This document shows positions 1-11,147 of a DNA stretch of 64,000 nucleotides, one piece after another. Source of the DNA: Cladophialophora immunda (taxonomy: Eukaryota > Ascomycota > Eurotiomycetes > Chaetothyriales > Herpotrichiellaceae); contig NW_015622543.1 in the NCBI RefSeq assembly GCF_000835495.1, positions 4,018,619-4,082,618 on the forward strand, written 5' to 3'. Each line of letters begins with the position of its first letter. Within the stretch, counting starts at the first letter, position 1. Position numbers and translations under genes: made by a program. Under the pieces are notes generated by a model, which was not told the DNA's origin, searched no databases, and saw only the letters and a list, made by a program, of their open reading frames with translations.

Positions 1-729
1 TTTTGACTTCTGATTTGTCAGGGTCAAATGGTAATAACTCGCTTCAGTGGGAAGACACAGATGTTTATATATGTTAGCAGCATCTCCTGGCCTAGCATCC
101 AAAGGTCTGCAATTTGACAGGTCGGAGGCAAGATCCCTTCGATCCCTTGACATCCTAATGGGAGGAGTTTCTCCAGCAAAGTGCAGCAGGCTCGCCAAGT
201 CAATCTACTCGATCCCGCCTCGAGCCCAATGTCTCCCAAATATATACCTAAAGCGGTTAAGGTCCATTGGCTTGTCAGTCTGGAAGTCCGGCTTTCCAGT
301 GAGAGACTATCTGTCCTCAGGCAAGGATAAAGTGCGAACTCGTTAGCGACGGCATATTTATCAACATACACCGCATATCTCTTTAACCCCCCCCCCCCCC
401 CCCGGGGCCAGATCCCAAGTGGTGGCATCTTGCTTTTAGGCCGTGACGGCACGGCAGCGTTTGGCTAAGTCGACGGTCAAGGTTGTTAATCATTCTCAGA
501 GTCTCTCGCGCAGCCCTGGTGGATAGAAGAGATGAGGCGGAGGTGCAGAATCTGGCGTAGTGGGGAGAGAGGATGGGTATTGATATAAATTGGGGCCTGC
601 GGAATAGGCATGAATTGCTCTCTGTGTCCTGTCCCAGAGCGTGCCTGATCGCCGTAGACCTCCATCGCTCTTGTCAGCCCACTACGCTGGGGCTTGGTGA
701 TTGTAGCAACCCGAGCCGTTCAGGATGGT
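1..729. other. Left-edge stretch with no supported gene
   Basis: Only short overlapping reading frames occur on both strands, none with recognisable domains or splice structure. A run of 17 C at 387-403, followed directly by four G, is the one obvious low-complexity element. The part next to 730 is the likely 3' flank of the CorA-like gene. Confidence 0.5.
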
Positions 730-2832
730 TCAAGATGAAATCTTGCACACAACGGCTGTTTGATCCTGCGAAAGTCTCTGCCGCAGCCACAACAACCAGA
801 CCGCAAATACAAACACGGTCAGAGGTATGGCGGTGGCAGGTAATATCCACCACATCTCTGACACGCCGATGTTGCTGCTGTCGAAGTTGAACACTACTGT
901 ACTCAGCAACGACTGTGCCCTGGTGTCAGCCATGAGTTCGCTCGCATGTGTTTGGGAAATTCAACGCCGCTGGGGGGTCCTCAGCAGCTATCAAGGTCCT
1001 GTAAGCAACATACCGACACGAAAGTTCCGGGGAGGAAGAACATGGTCACGGCAGCGATGGTGATCATGGACGCGCTGTCGCGCTGAGTCTGCTGCGCAAT
1101 CCTGGCCGTGAGTTCTGCAATCTCCTTGTTCTGCGCCGCGATCTCTTTGTTGTCCCGAGTCTCTGCCTGGTTCGCGAGATGGAAGAGCTATCGCCACACA
1201 CATCGTTAGGTTCCATCTTCTGCGCCATCAACGAATCCAGGGCTACCAGGGCTATGTCTCCCTTACCAGATTGATCTGTGTCGCTGTGCGGTCTCTATAG
1301 TCCGCCACGAGATGTCTGAGGGATCGACAGCTCGACACAAGAAACGTCAGAGACTCGCCAGACTCTCCAACCAGACTTGCGTTTCGTATCGTCACGGCCC
1401 CGGCAAGAGAGGCATACATGGTCCGCACGTCCCACAGGAAATCGAGATGCGCTTCGAACTCCGAGACTTTACGAAACAGAATGTGCCAACTCCTCGAGAG
1501 CCGGTGGAGTTCTCGGATCATCGAATCCACGGCCTCGTGGGGCTCGTTTGCTTCCTACATCGCGGCGTGAGAATTTCTTTGCCCTCCGTGTTCACCGAGG
1601 GATGGAGTGACAGTTACTTACGAATCGCTTCATCCGGCCTCGGATGGTCACCATTTCCTGCTGCCAGAGTCGCAGCGTCTCATCCGCGGCGACAACATCC
1701 AGTTTAAATGGAACCCGCAGGTCGTGCGGAGAGAGCCTCGGAACCGCCGAGGGAGGGAAATTGAGGCAGAAATAGGTCGACGAGCCCATTGCAAGAGACG
1801 TCGAGACCTGCGTGCACGCGCTGGCCGAGGGGGCGTATTCGTACACCACATCTATGCCCAAGTTTTGATCAGCGATCGGTCTCAACTCTTGTTGCGAAGG
1901 GAAGGCCCTTCAAACCAAGAGACTGGGCTTTGCCATGCGTGTCTCGACTGACAAAGTGTCCGTGCTTGACCGTGTACCAGTGTCCCAGCCCGCAAACGGC
2001 GGTGGTCAACAGGTCCGAGAGTCCGGCTCGATCGCGAAGCAATCTGAGGATTGCCGGGTCGACCGCGGCGTCGCCGATTTCGGTGCTTGTGCGCCCAGGC
2101 CCGAGGCTCTCGAGGAAGCTGTATGTAGATATGATGTATTCAGCGGATACGCGCCATGACCATCGGCTGTCGAGGACAAGGAGAGATGGGGAGGATGCGC
2201 GCGGAAGGGAACTCGGAAGACATACAAGACGCGTACAATGCATTTCTCGCGGGAAGCATCTGAGTCGTCCTATGTTACAGCCAGTCAGTGAGTTGGTCTG
2301 ACTACCGGCTACTTGCCAGATGTCAACTAGCAGCTGGCAGGCCCACGGCACACTCGAGAACGACTCTCCGGGCGATTTTCCGGGCGATGATAGAACTCAC
2401 GGACAGGAATCTCTCCAGAGCGTGACTATCTAGATCACGATGGAAGTCTGTGCGAGCAAGGCAAACCGCCAGGAGAATAAGTATACATCGCCAGATCAGT
2501 CAAGTCAATAAACCACATCGTTCAGAGAGAGAACACCAACATGGCTCGCGGTATGCAGAGTCGGACCGACTTCACAGGTGACTTTACTAGGTATAGTAGG
2601 TTTCGAGTTACTCACGCACGATCCCCCCGTCGTCGACGTCGAGCACATCCACGCCCTTCCACTCGACCGTCCAAGTCTCCATGGCTCTCAGAGCCTGCTC
2701 GAGCGCCATCGCGTCGACCGCCTCGGGACAATGCGCATTTCGCGTGGATGTACCGCTGCCGCCGCGTCCAGGTCGAAGTCGTGGCTCGGAGGATGCGGCG
2801 TCGCTACCACGCCCATCGGCGAAAGATGCCAT
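730..2832 (-). CDS. CorA-like Mg2+ transporter-domain membrane protein
   Basis: The large fungal CorA-like family has a long cytoplasmic N-terminus and two C-terminal membrane helices. Few members are characterised and ion transport is assumed from the fold. Eight exons on the minus strand (2832-2616, 2429-2401, 2269-2226, 2166-1978, 1907-1622, 1554-1267, 1187-1014, 912-730) join in phase to 469 residues. Family signs are the N-terminal VDVLDVDDGG segment, the charged helix NKEIAAQNKEIAELTARIAQ, then the TM1 block SMITIAAVTMFFLPGTFVS, and TM2 in EMWWILPATAIPLTVFVFAV. The last five exons are firm. The 29-nt and 44-nt exons and the ATG at 2832 are inferred. Homologous-looking sequence runs in frame upstream of that ATG without a start, so the true N-terminus may differ or be damaged. 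Confidence 0.72.
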
Positions 2833-2855
2833 TTCTGGGATTGATATCGACAGGT

Positions 2856-2881
2856 AGTGCTGGCCAGTACTGGCCAGCACT
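2856..2881. repeat. Perfect 26-bp palindrome
   Basis: Two 13-bp arms (AGTGCTGGCCAGT and its exact reverse complement) abut with no spacer. It lies 24 bp upstream of the ATG chosen for the CorA-like gene, in sequence that may itself be coding. It could form a short cruciform or be a dimeric protein-binding site; the sequence alone does not decide. Confidence 0.85.
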
Positions 2882-3448
2882 TCAGAGTCTCTGGGCAAGT
2901 CCCTAGTCAGGACGGGATATGAAGAGGCCTGTGCCACGACTGTAGAATAGCCACGTAATACCACCGCTGATGTGTCGTCCGTGGATTTTGGTTCTATTTT
3001 TTCGCCCCCAGCGCGCTACCACTCTAGGGCATTGTCATGGTTGCATTCCTGCGCCCCCGGCACACCAGACTTACATAGTACAGTCGTGTACAGCACTAGT
3101 ACCAGTACTTTACCTAGCCATTCACCAGCTGACCTACGTGGCTGGCGCGGGCATTTCGAGCGGCATGACGCCGGCGGAGAGATCATGGGGGATGAGAAGC
3201 GAGAACCCTGTGCGTCTGAGTTACTAGCGAACCCGTATCGTCTCGTACGACTGACTGGGTATCTTTACCATCCCTCTTGAGGACGCTGACGGTGGTGACT
3301 CCGTTGTCGTCGACAGTTCCCCCCACCCCCTGAACCGTCAGCCTTGTTGCGACCTGAATACTATGTACAGACCTGTAGTCATCTAGCGGCTTGGCGGCTA
3401 CGGGAAGGCGGATACAGGACACGATCCCAGGATGATTCTCTGACTCTT

Positions 3449-3534
3449 GTCGTTCTATACACATTGATGCTGTCTGGTGCGGTACTATGTCTTCGTGAGG
3501 CTGCGCCAGACAGCATCAATATGTATAGAACGAC
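3449..3534. repeat. 32-bp inverted repeat with 22-bp loop
   Basis: The left arm 3449-3480 and right arm 3503-3534 are reverse complements with only two mismatches, both of the C/T kind, so an RNA copy could still pair through G-U. The arms begin GTCGTTCTATACA. No flanking target-site duplication or transposase is evident. It could be a solo miniature inverted-repeat element or a hairpin RNA source. Confidence 0.85.
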
Positions 3535-3864
3535 AATTATCACTCGGCCCGCAGCCAACCGCAAATTCACCCTACAACAACGCAGTCAATGACAGGCGGC
3601 AGAAGGAGAACGGAAAGAGAAGCCAGGGAGCCAGTGGACAGGCGATTCATCAATAGACATTAACACTAATCGATATAGCCTCCAAGTACTAGAGTGTCGA
3701 CAATGGTCGATGGCCGATCCCCTAAAGACACCCAGCCTGAAACACCTCGAATATCGGCTCTCTCGGTATCGGATTGGAGCGGATGACAATGGAATAGTAG
3801 CCCTTCCTGCCCCTCGGTCCCAGTAGGGTTCGCCGAGCCATTTCAGCCTTAGTAGCCAGCTGGA

Positions 3865-5913
3865 TCACCCACTGTGTGTCCCATTCACTCCGTTCACCTG
3901 TCCGTTCACATTATCAGGCTTCCAATAGGTATAAACCTTTGCCTCCCATTGCATCAACGGCTCATTTCCAACCCACTCTGCTGGCACAGCCCGATTCTGC
4001 GTGATCTCTCTCCAGTCATTGCGATTTCTGTCGGGCCAATTCGGCACGTAGTACTGCGGCCCAGGAGTATCTTGATCGGTGAAGTTGGCAACGACGACCA
4101 CTGGATTGGTCGTTCCTCGCACCCAAGCCATGATTTTCCCGCCGCGGCTCTCGTCCACGTGGATGAAAGATGTGTCGTCCAAGCCAAGCGCAGGGCAATT
4201 TTTGCGCAAGTCCACGAGAGTGGCAACGTAATTGAAGACTCGAGTTCGCCAGTCGTCACTTTTGCGCTCATAGTTGACGGGGTCTGATTGTTTCAGGGAA
4301 ATATCGAGGTCCATCTGGTCACAAAACTCTTCACCAGCGAAGATCATCGGGATCCCAACCGCGGTGAGAAAGCATGCGAATGCTAGCTTAGCACGTCTTT
4401 CGATATCATAGACTTTGCAGTTGGACAGGAAGTTGTACAATCTTTCCTTCCGGTCGCCTTCAACATCGTGCGAGGTGATGTAATTGACGGCTTGAGCTCC
4501 GTCCGTATACCCGTCCAGGGTACAGTTGACCATCTTCCTGACTGTCCACTCGAAGTTGTCACCGTCGGCTGCTTCACCTATGATTGCTGCTCGAAGGCGA
4601 CCCTGAAAAGGTTCGTTCCACAGTGCGTTCAAAGTGCCAGAGGAGAGAAGATCTTTAGGCACGCTGAGCTCCTCTCCAATCACGATAAACTTGTCGGTCG
4701 AGCCGCCTCTCGCCTGATGCAATTGCCATGCGTAATCTTTGTAGTACTTGATGAAATCGTAGTTGGCGACATTATTTATGCTATCCAGTCTGAATCCAGA
4801 AACACCGAAGTTGAGGAGCCAGTGATGAAGGTGAGCTCTATGGAAAGACCACGACGGCGGATGATTCAAGCTCGTTTGTCCTTTCTGGGGATCATATGTC
4901 TGCTGGGAACTCTTGATATACCGCCAGAGACTACCTCCGTACGAGTTCCTCGGTCCTTGGTTGTGCGACGTATAAGTGTCTGGATTGTCGGGTTCCGCAA
5001 ACTTTTGCAACGGGTCGGTTGGATGATCAGGATCGAGAGCAACAAGATGGAACTGCATAAAAGCGGCAAATATGTAGGGGTCGTGGCCAAAAGCCATGAC
5101 TGTGTCCAGAATCAGTCTCGTCTGGGGAGTTATCGTTTGGATGAGCTCGATGAGGCTGGCAGTGGATCCAAGATCAGCGTCCGGAGCGAAGTAATGAGCG
5201 GTCGAGTATCCCCATTGATCCCTATACTTGGAGTCTGCGATTGGCAAAAGTTCCAAGGCATTGATTCCAAGGTCAGCGACAATGGCCTCCTTCTGAACGG
5301 CGGGGATGCTGCTGAATCTTTGCCCTGGAGTGTCTTCATCGAACAAAGCTTGGACGTCAGCAAAAGTCCCTCGATCGATTTGCTGTCCATTTGGGCCGGA
5401 CTTCGCCCATGATGCTGGCAACTCGTAGATGACCATATGATTATTGGCGGGAACTTGGGGCTGGACGGGAGCGGGAATGGCCTTCAATTCTGTCCCATCA
5501 GTATCGCACGGCCAAAGCTTGCCGTCACGGAACTTGATGACTGCTGGAGGCTGCAGGGAGTCGTCCCTTGTTTGATCACCGAATTGCCTGTAGTCCACGG
5601 TATATGCCAGAGGGTCGGTTATCTTGATCTTGCCCGAGCCTGTCTGGGTAGGGAAAGTGTTGTCCACCTCGAACCAGTAATGGTAGACCTTCCCATTCTC
5701 CAGCGGTGGATTGATGGCACCAGGAGAGAGCTCCCAGAGACCGTTCTGCGTTTGTGACAGGTCGCCGCTGAACAAAGTCGTCACCGCTCCAGGACTTGGC
5801 GTGGTCTTGAACGTGCCGAGAATCAGTCGCGGTGTAGACTGGCCGGCTGGAGTCCACAGAACGAAGCGCTCCTTGCGGCGTTCAAGCAGATCGAATGTGG
5901 GCATGGCGGCCAT
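3865..5913 (-). CDS. GH13 alpha-amylase-superfamily enzyme, intronless
   Basis: Predicted alpha-glucan hydrolase or transferase of 682 residues. Residues about 15-100 form a CBM48/E-set-like beta domain (FVLWTPAG, VYHYWFEVD), followed by the TIM barrel. GH13 conserved regions are visible: region I near 267-277 (LILDTVMAFGHD, lacking the usual Asn before His), region II GFRLDS with Asp376 as the expected nucleophile, region III VIGEE with Glu414 as acid/base, and region IV SHDVEG with Asp483. There is no signal peptide, so a cytosolic role on glycogen or maltodextrin is likely. The plan recalls bacterial branching-enzyme or maltooligosyltrehalose-hydrolase relatives rather than secreted fungal amylases. 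Substrate cannot be assigned. The gene has no intron, unlike most of its neighbours. Confidence 0.88.
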   Translation of the reverse strand: MAAMPTFDLLERRKERFVLWTPAGQSTPRLILGTFKTTPSPGAVTTLFSGDLSQTQNGLWELSPGAINPPLENGKVYHYWFEVDNTFPTQTGSGKIKITDPLAYTVDYRQFGDQTRDDSLQPPAVIKFRDGKLWPCDTDGTELKAIPAPVQPQVPANNHMVIYELPASWAKSGPNGQQIDRGTFADVQALFDEDTPGQRFSSIPAVQKEAIVADLGINALELLPIADSKYRDQWGYSTAHYFAPDADLGSTASLIELIQTITPQTRLILDTVMAFGHDPYIFAAFMQFHLVALDPDHPTDPLQKFAEPDNPDTYTSHNQGPRNSYGGSLWRYIKSSQQTYDPQKGQTSLNHPPSWSFHRAHLHHWLLNFGVSGFRLDSINNVANYDFIKYYKDYAWQLHQARGGSTDKFIVIGEELSVPKDLLSSGTLNALWNEPFQGRLRAAIIGEAADGDNFEWTVRKMVNCTLDGYTDGAQAVNYITSHDVEGDRKERLYNFLSNCKVYDIERRAKLAFACFLTAVGIPMIFAGEEFCDQMDLDISLKQSDPVNYERKSDDWRTRVFNYVATLVDLRKNCPALGLDDTSFIHVDESRGGKIMAWVRGTTNPVVVVANFTDQDTPGPQYYVPNWPDRNRNDWREITQNRAVPAEWVGNEPLMQWEAKVYTYWKPDNVNGQVNGVNGTHSG

Positions 5914-7779
5914 GTCGTGTGGACTGGAGTAGTAGCAAGGGGACGAAGAAGTGAACAGAGAGACACAGATGCTTCGTTCTTTATTTAAAGGACGAACTCA
6001 GGTTTGTTGGCCACAGGCTAGACTGGCCTGTTCCGACCGACAGGGTCTGGCGGCTGAGGTTCAGCTGGAGAGCTCTGGAGCTCTGGGGACGCCGCAGGGT
6101 GTGGGAGGTGGTCGCCTTGAGCTATGAATGAAACGTCAGAAGAAGACAGCTTCGTGAAGTCGCGGTCTGGGCCCCACGTGTGCAGATAGATAGGACAGCT
6201 GGGAAGATGCAGCCACTCGTGTTGCTGCAAGTCAAAGTCGAGGCTGTTGAACTTATCGCCCAATCCGGAAGGCGGCTGTCGGAGCTGAACATTCTTCACC
6301 GCCGCTCTGACCAATCAGCTCAGAACTCTTCACTTTTTAGAATCTTGCCCTCTAAAACCTGAACAAGGCATGCATACACGGACGGTGAGAAGCCAGCCAG
6401 CCACGGTCATGGTCATACGTTAAGCAGCGACTATTGTTGGCAGCAGACGACACGAATCAATCCTGCTAGTACAAACTACGAGTAATATTTTATCCCGAAC
6501 TTTGGTCTTGCCGGTAAGGCTGATATCACAGTTTCACATTGAACCTCAGTCTTCAGCCTGATGCGAAAGCGCAACCACGACTAGACCAGCCAGCAGTGCA
6601 ATTTCAGGTCTGGTATAGGGTTCCGAACCTCACAATCGCAACTTGAATTTCTAACTTCAAGCCACTCCTAGTCCTATAAACAGCTGCAATATAACCAACC
6701 ACTAGGACAGGGCTTCAGCCTGAAATTTAAATTGACAGTCTGTTCAAACAGTACTTGGTAATAGTACTACTAACTTGGACTGAATACAGTGTGTGTCTCT
6801 ACTGATCGTCCTACTACTAGTATGTGCTAAGTACATAGTATGGAGTAGTATAATGCCACCAGGTCTATTCTCACTGAGTCTGGCAGCGTACCAGTATAAT
6901 TTGAACAGAAAACCTGTGGCTAATTTGTCCTCCGCCCACCAAACTCAGTACTACTATGTAGTACGAATCGTCGGTCAAGGCACAATCTCACCCCGGTGTC
7001 CCCCAGACTCAGACTGATCCGAACTGGCCTACTCTCCAGCGATGGTTCCAGCCCGATCTGGGAGTTGATTTCAGGGCAGACAGATTTGTGCAAACTGGAG
7101 TGGTATTTATGACTCGCGGCACTTCTGGATTACATCATTTGATTACACCCTTTAAAGGTACTTAAGTATATAGTAATGAATAGGAAGCGCTCAGTCCTGA
7201 AAGTGTAGCACTAGTAGTAGAGTTGGTCGAAGTAATGTCTTATTTTGGTGAGAACGCTGGCCAACTACCGCAATGCCAGCAAAGCGAATCGCTCATTCCA
7301 TTTGAAACGCGTCACGACTCCTTCCCAATTTCGTTAGGCCCTCGACTCCTGGGGGAGATTTCCATTTTGGTCCCGTCGCCAGAACCGATTTGGGCCATCA
7401 CGTGACTTTGACCGACGAACAACACTCCTTCCGACTATTGTCTCGATCTTCCACCCTCAGGAGTCCGATCACTCTCACTTGGAGTGCTTTGTTTGGTAGT
7501 ACTCCTTCTTGAAGAGACTGCACTGCAGTAGGTGTGAGTCCGAGTGGTTCTGAAGTCTGGACCCTTGAAGGGCCTCAATGAGCCATTGGACGGCGCGAGG
7601 CATAACAGACAGTTCAATCGTCTCGAAATAGCCGAAGCTTGATAGAATTGTTAACACCAATATTAGCTAATACTGAGTAGTACATAGTACTAATACTAGT
7701 CATAGATACACATAAGAAGATACATAAGAAGTAGTAGGGTTAGGGTTAGTAACAGCCTGGTATATTTGTTCATTCCCAT
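5914..7779. other. Long intergenic region with TAGTACTA-type words
   Basis: No gene is supported. From about 6750 to 7700 the DNA is AT-richer and dense in short palindromic words such as AGTACT, TAGTACTA and ACTAGT, for example near 6750-6780, 6810-6850, 6945-6965 and 7670-7700. Two telomere-like TTAGGG units (GGGTTAGGGTTAG) occur at about 7738-7750, close to the 3' end of the permease gene. Confidence 0.5.
5981..5990 (-). promoter_or_regulatory. TATA-like box upstream of the GH13 gene
   Basis: CTTTAAATAA on the minus strand lies about 68-77 nt upstream of the ATG at 5913, a plausible TATA position for a short 5' leader. Confidence 0.4.
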
Positions 7780-9766
7780 TCAAGATGTGGCCAAGCTCGC
7801 ACTGCGTCTAGACTTTGCGTCTCCAGCGAGCTTGCGTCTTGAAAACACGTTCCTCTCCCATCCGTCCAGCGGACTGACTTCGACTTCTCTCACAAGCTCG
7901 TACTTGCCAAGTCGCGGCAACAGGACAGCCCAGATGAGCCAATACACCCCTCCCGCGGCAATGATGCCCATGCCTACTACACAATGCAGGTAGTACGGGA
8001 GATCCTTGTACACGTTTTGGCCTTTGCTGGGCGGAACAAACGGAGCTGCGATGAGGTACAGGTTGCTGAGGAAGAAAAGTAGCGTCACCGGCCATGTTGC
8101 GCGGATAGGCGGTGACCATTCCCAACGCTGGGGTTTGACATAGAGATATAGAAGTCCAGCTGCGACAAAGGCATTGACGATAGACAATGGGTACGAGATG
8201 ACACTGAGACATGATCAGCTCTGGCGCAGATGGCAGGACACAAAGAAACAAACATACTTCAAGATGAAATTGTATGCATCTCCAGGAGGAGGTGCAAGCA
8301 TGATTATCACTGAGACACACCAGTGCTCGAATAATCCAGCAAGAGGCGCATTGAAGGGCTTGTTACTTGCCCACACACGGGAGAAGGGAAGGATTCCCTC
8401 ACGCCCAAGCTCTTGGACAACTAAGTACCCACACTGTTAGTTGTTGCAAAAAGACGTGGTCGGACAAGGTGAAACACGTACGACGACCTTGAGAAAAGAT
8501 GACGCTGAGAACATTCCCAAAGGCGGACAGGGCAACAAACACTGAAAGCGCCCGCTCTGCTCGCTTTCCAAAGACATTTCGAAAGAAGGATGCCGCGAGA
8601 ATACGGCCAGAAGATATAATCTCTTCTTTGGGAACGGCAGCAAAGTAAGCAATCTGCACAACAGTATCCATCGTTAGCGGGGCGCCAGCTGGGAGAGAGG
8701 GTCAGGGTGGTCACCGTACATTGACGAGCATGTAAATGATCGACACGAATATAATTGCCGCCGGCGCCGCAATCTTGAGGGTGCGTATTGGGTTCTTAGT
8801 CTCGCTCAACGCGTAATTCGCATTGCTATATCCGATGTAGCTCCAAATCACATTGTATAAGGCCGTGACAACGCCATATCTAGTACATCAAGTCAGTAAA
8901 TGGTGTCGGTTGATGGTGGGGGTGGCACTGACGCGCTGCCAGTGGTCCCTTCAAATGCATTGTCAAAGTTGTGCGGCTTCGGCACCTTGAGAGCGCCACC
9001 GAGAGCAGCCTGAAAGACATGTCAACTTCTATGTGCGCACCACTGAGAGACATCAGCTTACCCAGCCAGACACGACAATGAGTAGCACAATAATCAGCTT
9101 GATGATGCCGAGAAGGTTCTGCAACCTCAACCCCCATTTGAGTGCACATCCGTGTATGAGAAATGCGGCTGTGATGCAGGCCAGCCCAACACCTCGCTGA
9201 TTCCACCTGGTGACCTCGACCTCGGCAGCGTGGAGAATGTACTCTCCAAAAATGACCGAGTTAGATCCTGCCCAGCCTAGAAGGACAACATATCCGGTGT
9301 AGAATCCTGTGGCCAGGTATTTGGGATGTCTGTAGACAAACTCCAAGTAGTTCTTCTCGCCGCCATTTTTGGGGATAGCGGTGCCAAATTCCAGATATAC
9401 TGCCATGCCGCACATGGCGATGATCATGCCAGCAACCCAAATGAAGAGGCTAAGACCAACGCTGCCGGACAGAGAGAATATCGTGCTCGGGGTTGCGAAG
9501 ATCCCGGTTCCAACCATGCGGTTGAAGATGAGGAAAAAGGCACTGACGACACCAATCTGACGCTTCGTCTCCGTAAGAACATGAACAAGGTCAGACGATT
9601 CTGAAGGACTGTCAGTATATGGTTGTGTATCCAAAAGACTTAGGCGTTGTTTGTTACCATTTTTGCTGGCCGATTCAATATCTACGGACGTCTCGATTTT
9701 CGCACTTTGAGAACTTGGAGCCGCGAGTGTGCGCTTGGTGAGGTAAGAATGAAGCCTGCTCAACAT
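7780..9766 (-). CDS. Methionine-type amino-acid permease (APC superfamily, Mup1-like)
   Basis: Plasma-membrane amino-acid permease of 564 residues. Six exons join in phase: 9766-9062, 9009-8933, 8879-8720, 8653-8488, 8420-8258, 8203-7780. After a hydrophilic N-terminus of about 70 residues comes the APC TM1 block FFLIFNRMVGTGIFATPSTI, then EFGTAIPKNGGEKNYLEFVY, which is typical of fungal high-affinity methionine permeases. Further blocks include IWSYIGYSNANYALSETKNP and LVVQELGREGILPFSRVWAS-like sequence, with about twelve hydrophobic segments overall. The ATG at 9766 is used because the frame upstream opens only at TTG. Methionine specificity is from family resemblance; other neutral amino acids are possible. 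Confidence 0.87.
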
Positions 9767-11147
9767 GGCTGAGATCTGTAATTGCAATGTTACCAGTGGT
9801 ACTGCTTGTAGAGTCTGTGAGAATCAAGCGTGTGCTCAACTCCTGTCGGCTGGCTGGGAATATTTATCAATTCCATCGGACGTCGCCTCTGAGTCGAAGC
9901 CATCGTAAGATCTGGATGGGTTGAACCCCACGGGTCTCGCCATCTTTTGACGTCGCATTGACAAGAAAATTTTGATGCTAGCCTCGAGGTAGAGAGGAGG
10001 CGTGGTTGTCTCCATAAACTTTCCAGACGTGTGGGCGGTGCTATGTGTCGTCTGAGTGGGCCGACGATCACCCCAGCGGTCTGCGATTAGCTGTCCTACA
10101 GGCGCGGGAGGAAGTTTCGGTGGTCACGAATTGAGATCGCGCCATTCTTGGTAGAAATTCGTCTCGCGTGGAAGGGAGAAAATACCATTCGAGGTTGCGC
10201 TTATTGAGTAAGAAAAACATGATCCCTCAAGGCTGAGGGTGTTCTGGGCGGGTAGGATCGGCTCTTTCCAAGGGTGGCGACCCACTGTGAGCCACTGTCA
10301 AGAAGATATCTGCGCAGGAAGAGGGTGACGGGATCCATTGAGCGATTGCGTGATTGGGAGGAAAAATGATGGATTAAAGATGAAAATGCCTCCCATTCCA
10401 GCACTCTTTCGATTCTACCTCTTCCTAGTGGCTGATGTGATGCGGACTCAACTTTGTCGAGGCGTCGACAGGTCTTTCTTTCTTTGAACAAAACTATGGT
10501 GCGTGCCTTAATTTGTATGGCAACTTGCATGTCTGAGTAAAGTCAGAGTAAGAAATGTGGTTGACCCCATTTGTCTTTAGAAGTCCAGCGCGGTTGCCAA
10601 GCCTTGAAATGACGTCGAGGCTGCCATTACACGCTAGTTCATAACTGGCAATCTCGGAGACCTCAGCCTCGCCTCCGACGCTCTGTATAGCTCACTACGC
10701 TAGAACTCGTGTGCTGTCCGCCCTTCGAACATCTTATATCTCGTGGATGGTCAGATCGACCCCTGACAGAGATATGGTCTGGCCAGAAGGTTCATGAAGA
10801 TTGTCAAAAACAACCATAACTACTAGCTGCGGCGTTATTTATTCTCACTAGTACGACTCACTTTTGCACCCACTTGCGGTGAGGAGGGAATCGTCTTCCT
10901 GCACCCATCCCCGTCCATGAGCATTGCTTTCGATAGCGTTTATAGTGATATGAGTGTTTGCGCCTTCACGAAGCCTGCCCTTCAACGTCCGCTACTCCCA
11001 GAGTTTTGCCTTAGCATGTCTCTTCGCCTTCGCCTTGCGTTGTGGCGGGAAATCGGTAGGGTCTTCCACAATCCATTCCAGGATGCTTTCGAGGTATTCA
11101 TGAGCTGGAACTGGCACGGCAGCGTCATATTCAACGGGAAGGGGTGA
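9767..11147. other. Intergenic region, no gene seen
   Basis: Contains the presumed promoter of the permease (right of 9766) and the 3' flank of the dynamin gene (left of 11148). Short frames at 10201-10530 and 10917-11147 have no domain, splice or compositional support. Confidence 0.45.

Larger units (their letters stand above)
2833..3864. other. Intergenic gap between CorA-like and GH13 genes
   Basis: No gene model can be supported. The stretch holds the 26-bp palindrome at 2856-2881 and the 32-bp inverted repeat at 3449-3534. Short frames on both strands around the hairpin are partly mirror images of one another because of the inverted repeat, and are not genes. Confidence 0.5.

Noticed and set aside
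4468..5412. 314-codon plus-strand frame
   Set aside because: Fully antisense to the GH13 gene, whose own frame carries all conserved motifs.
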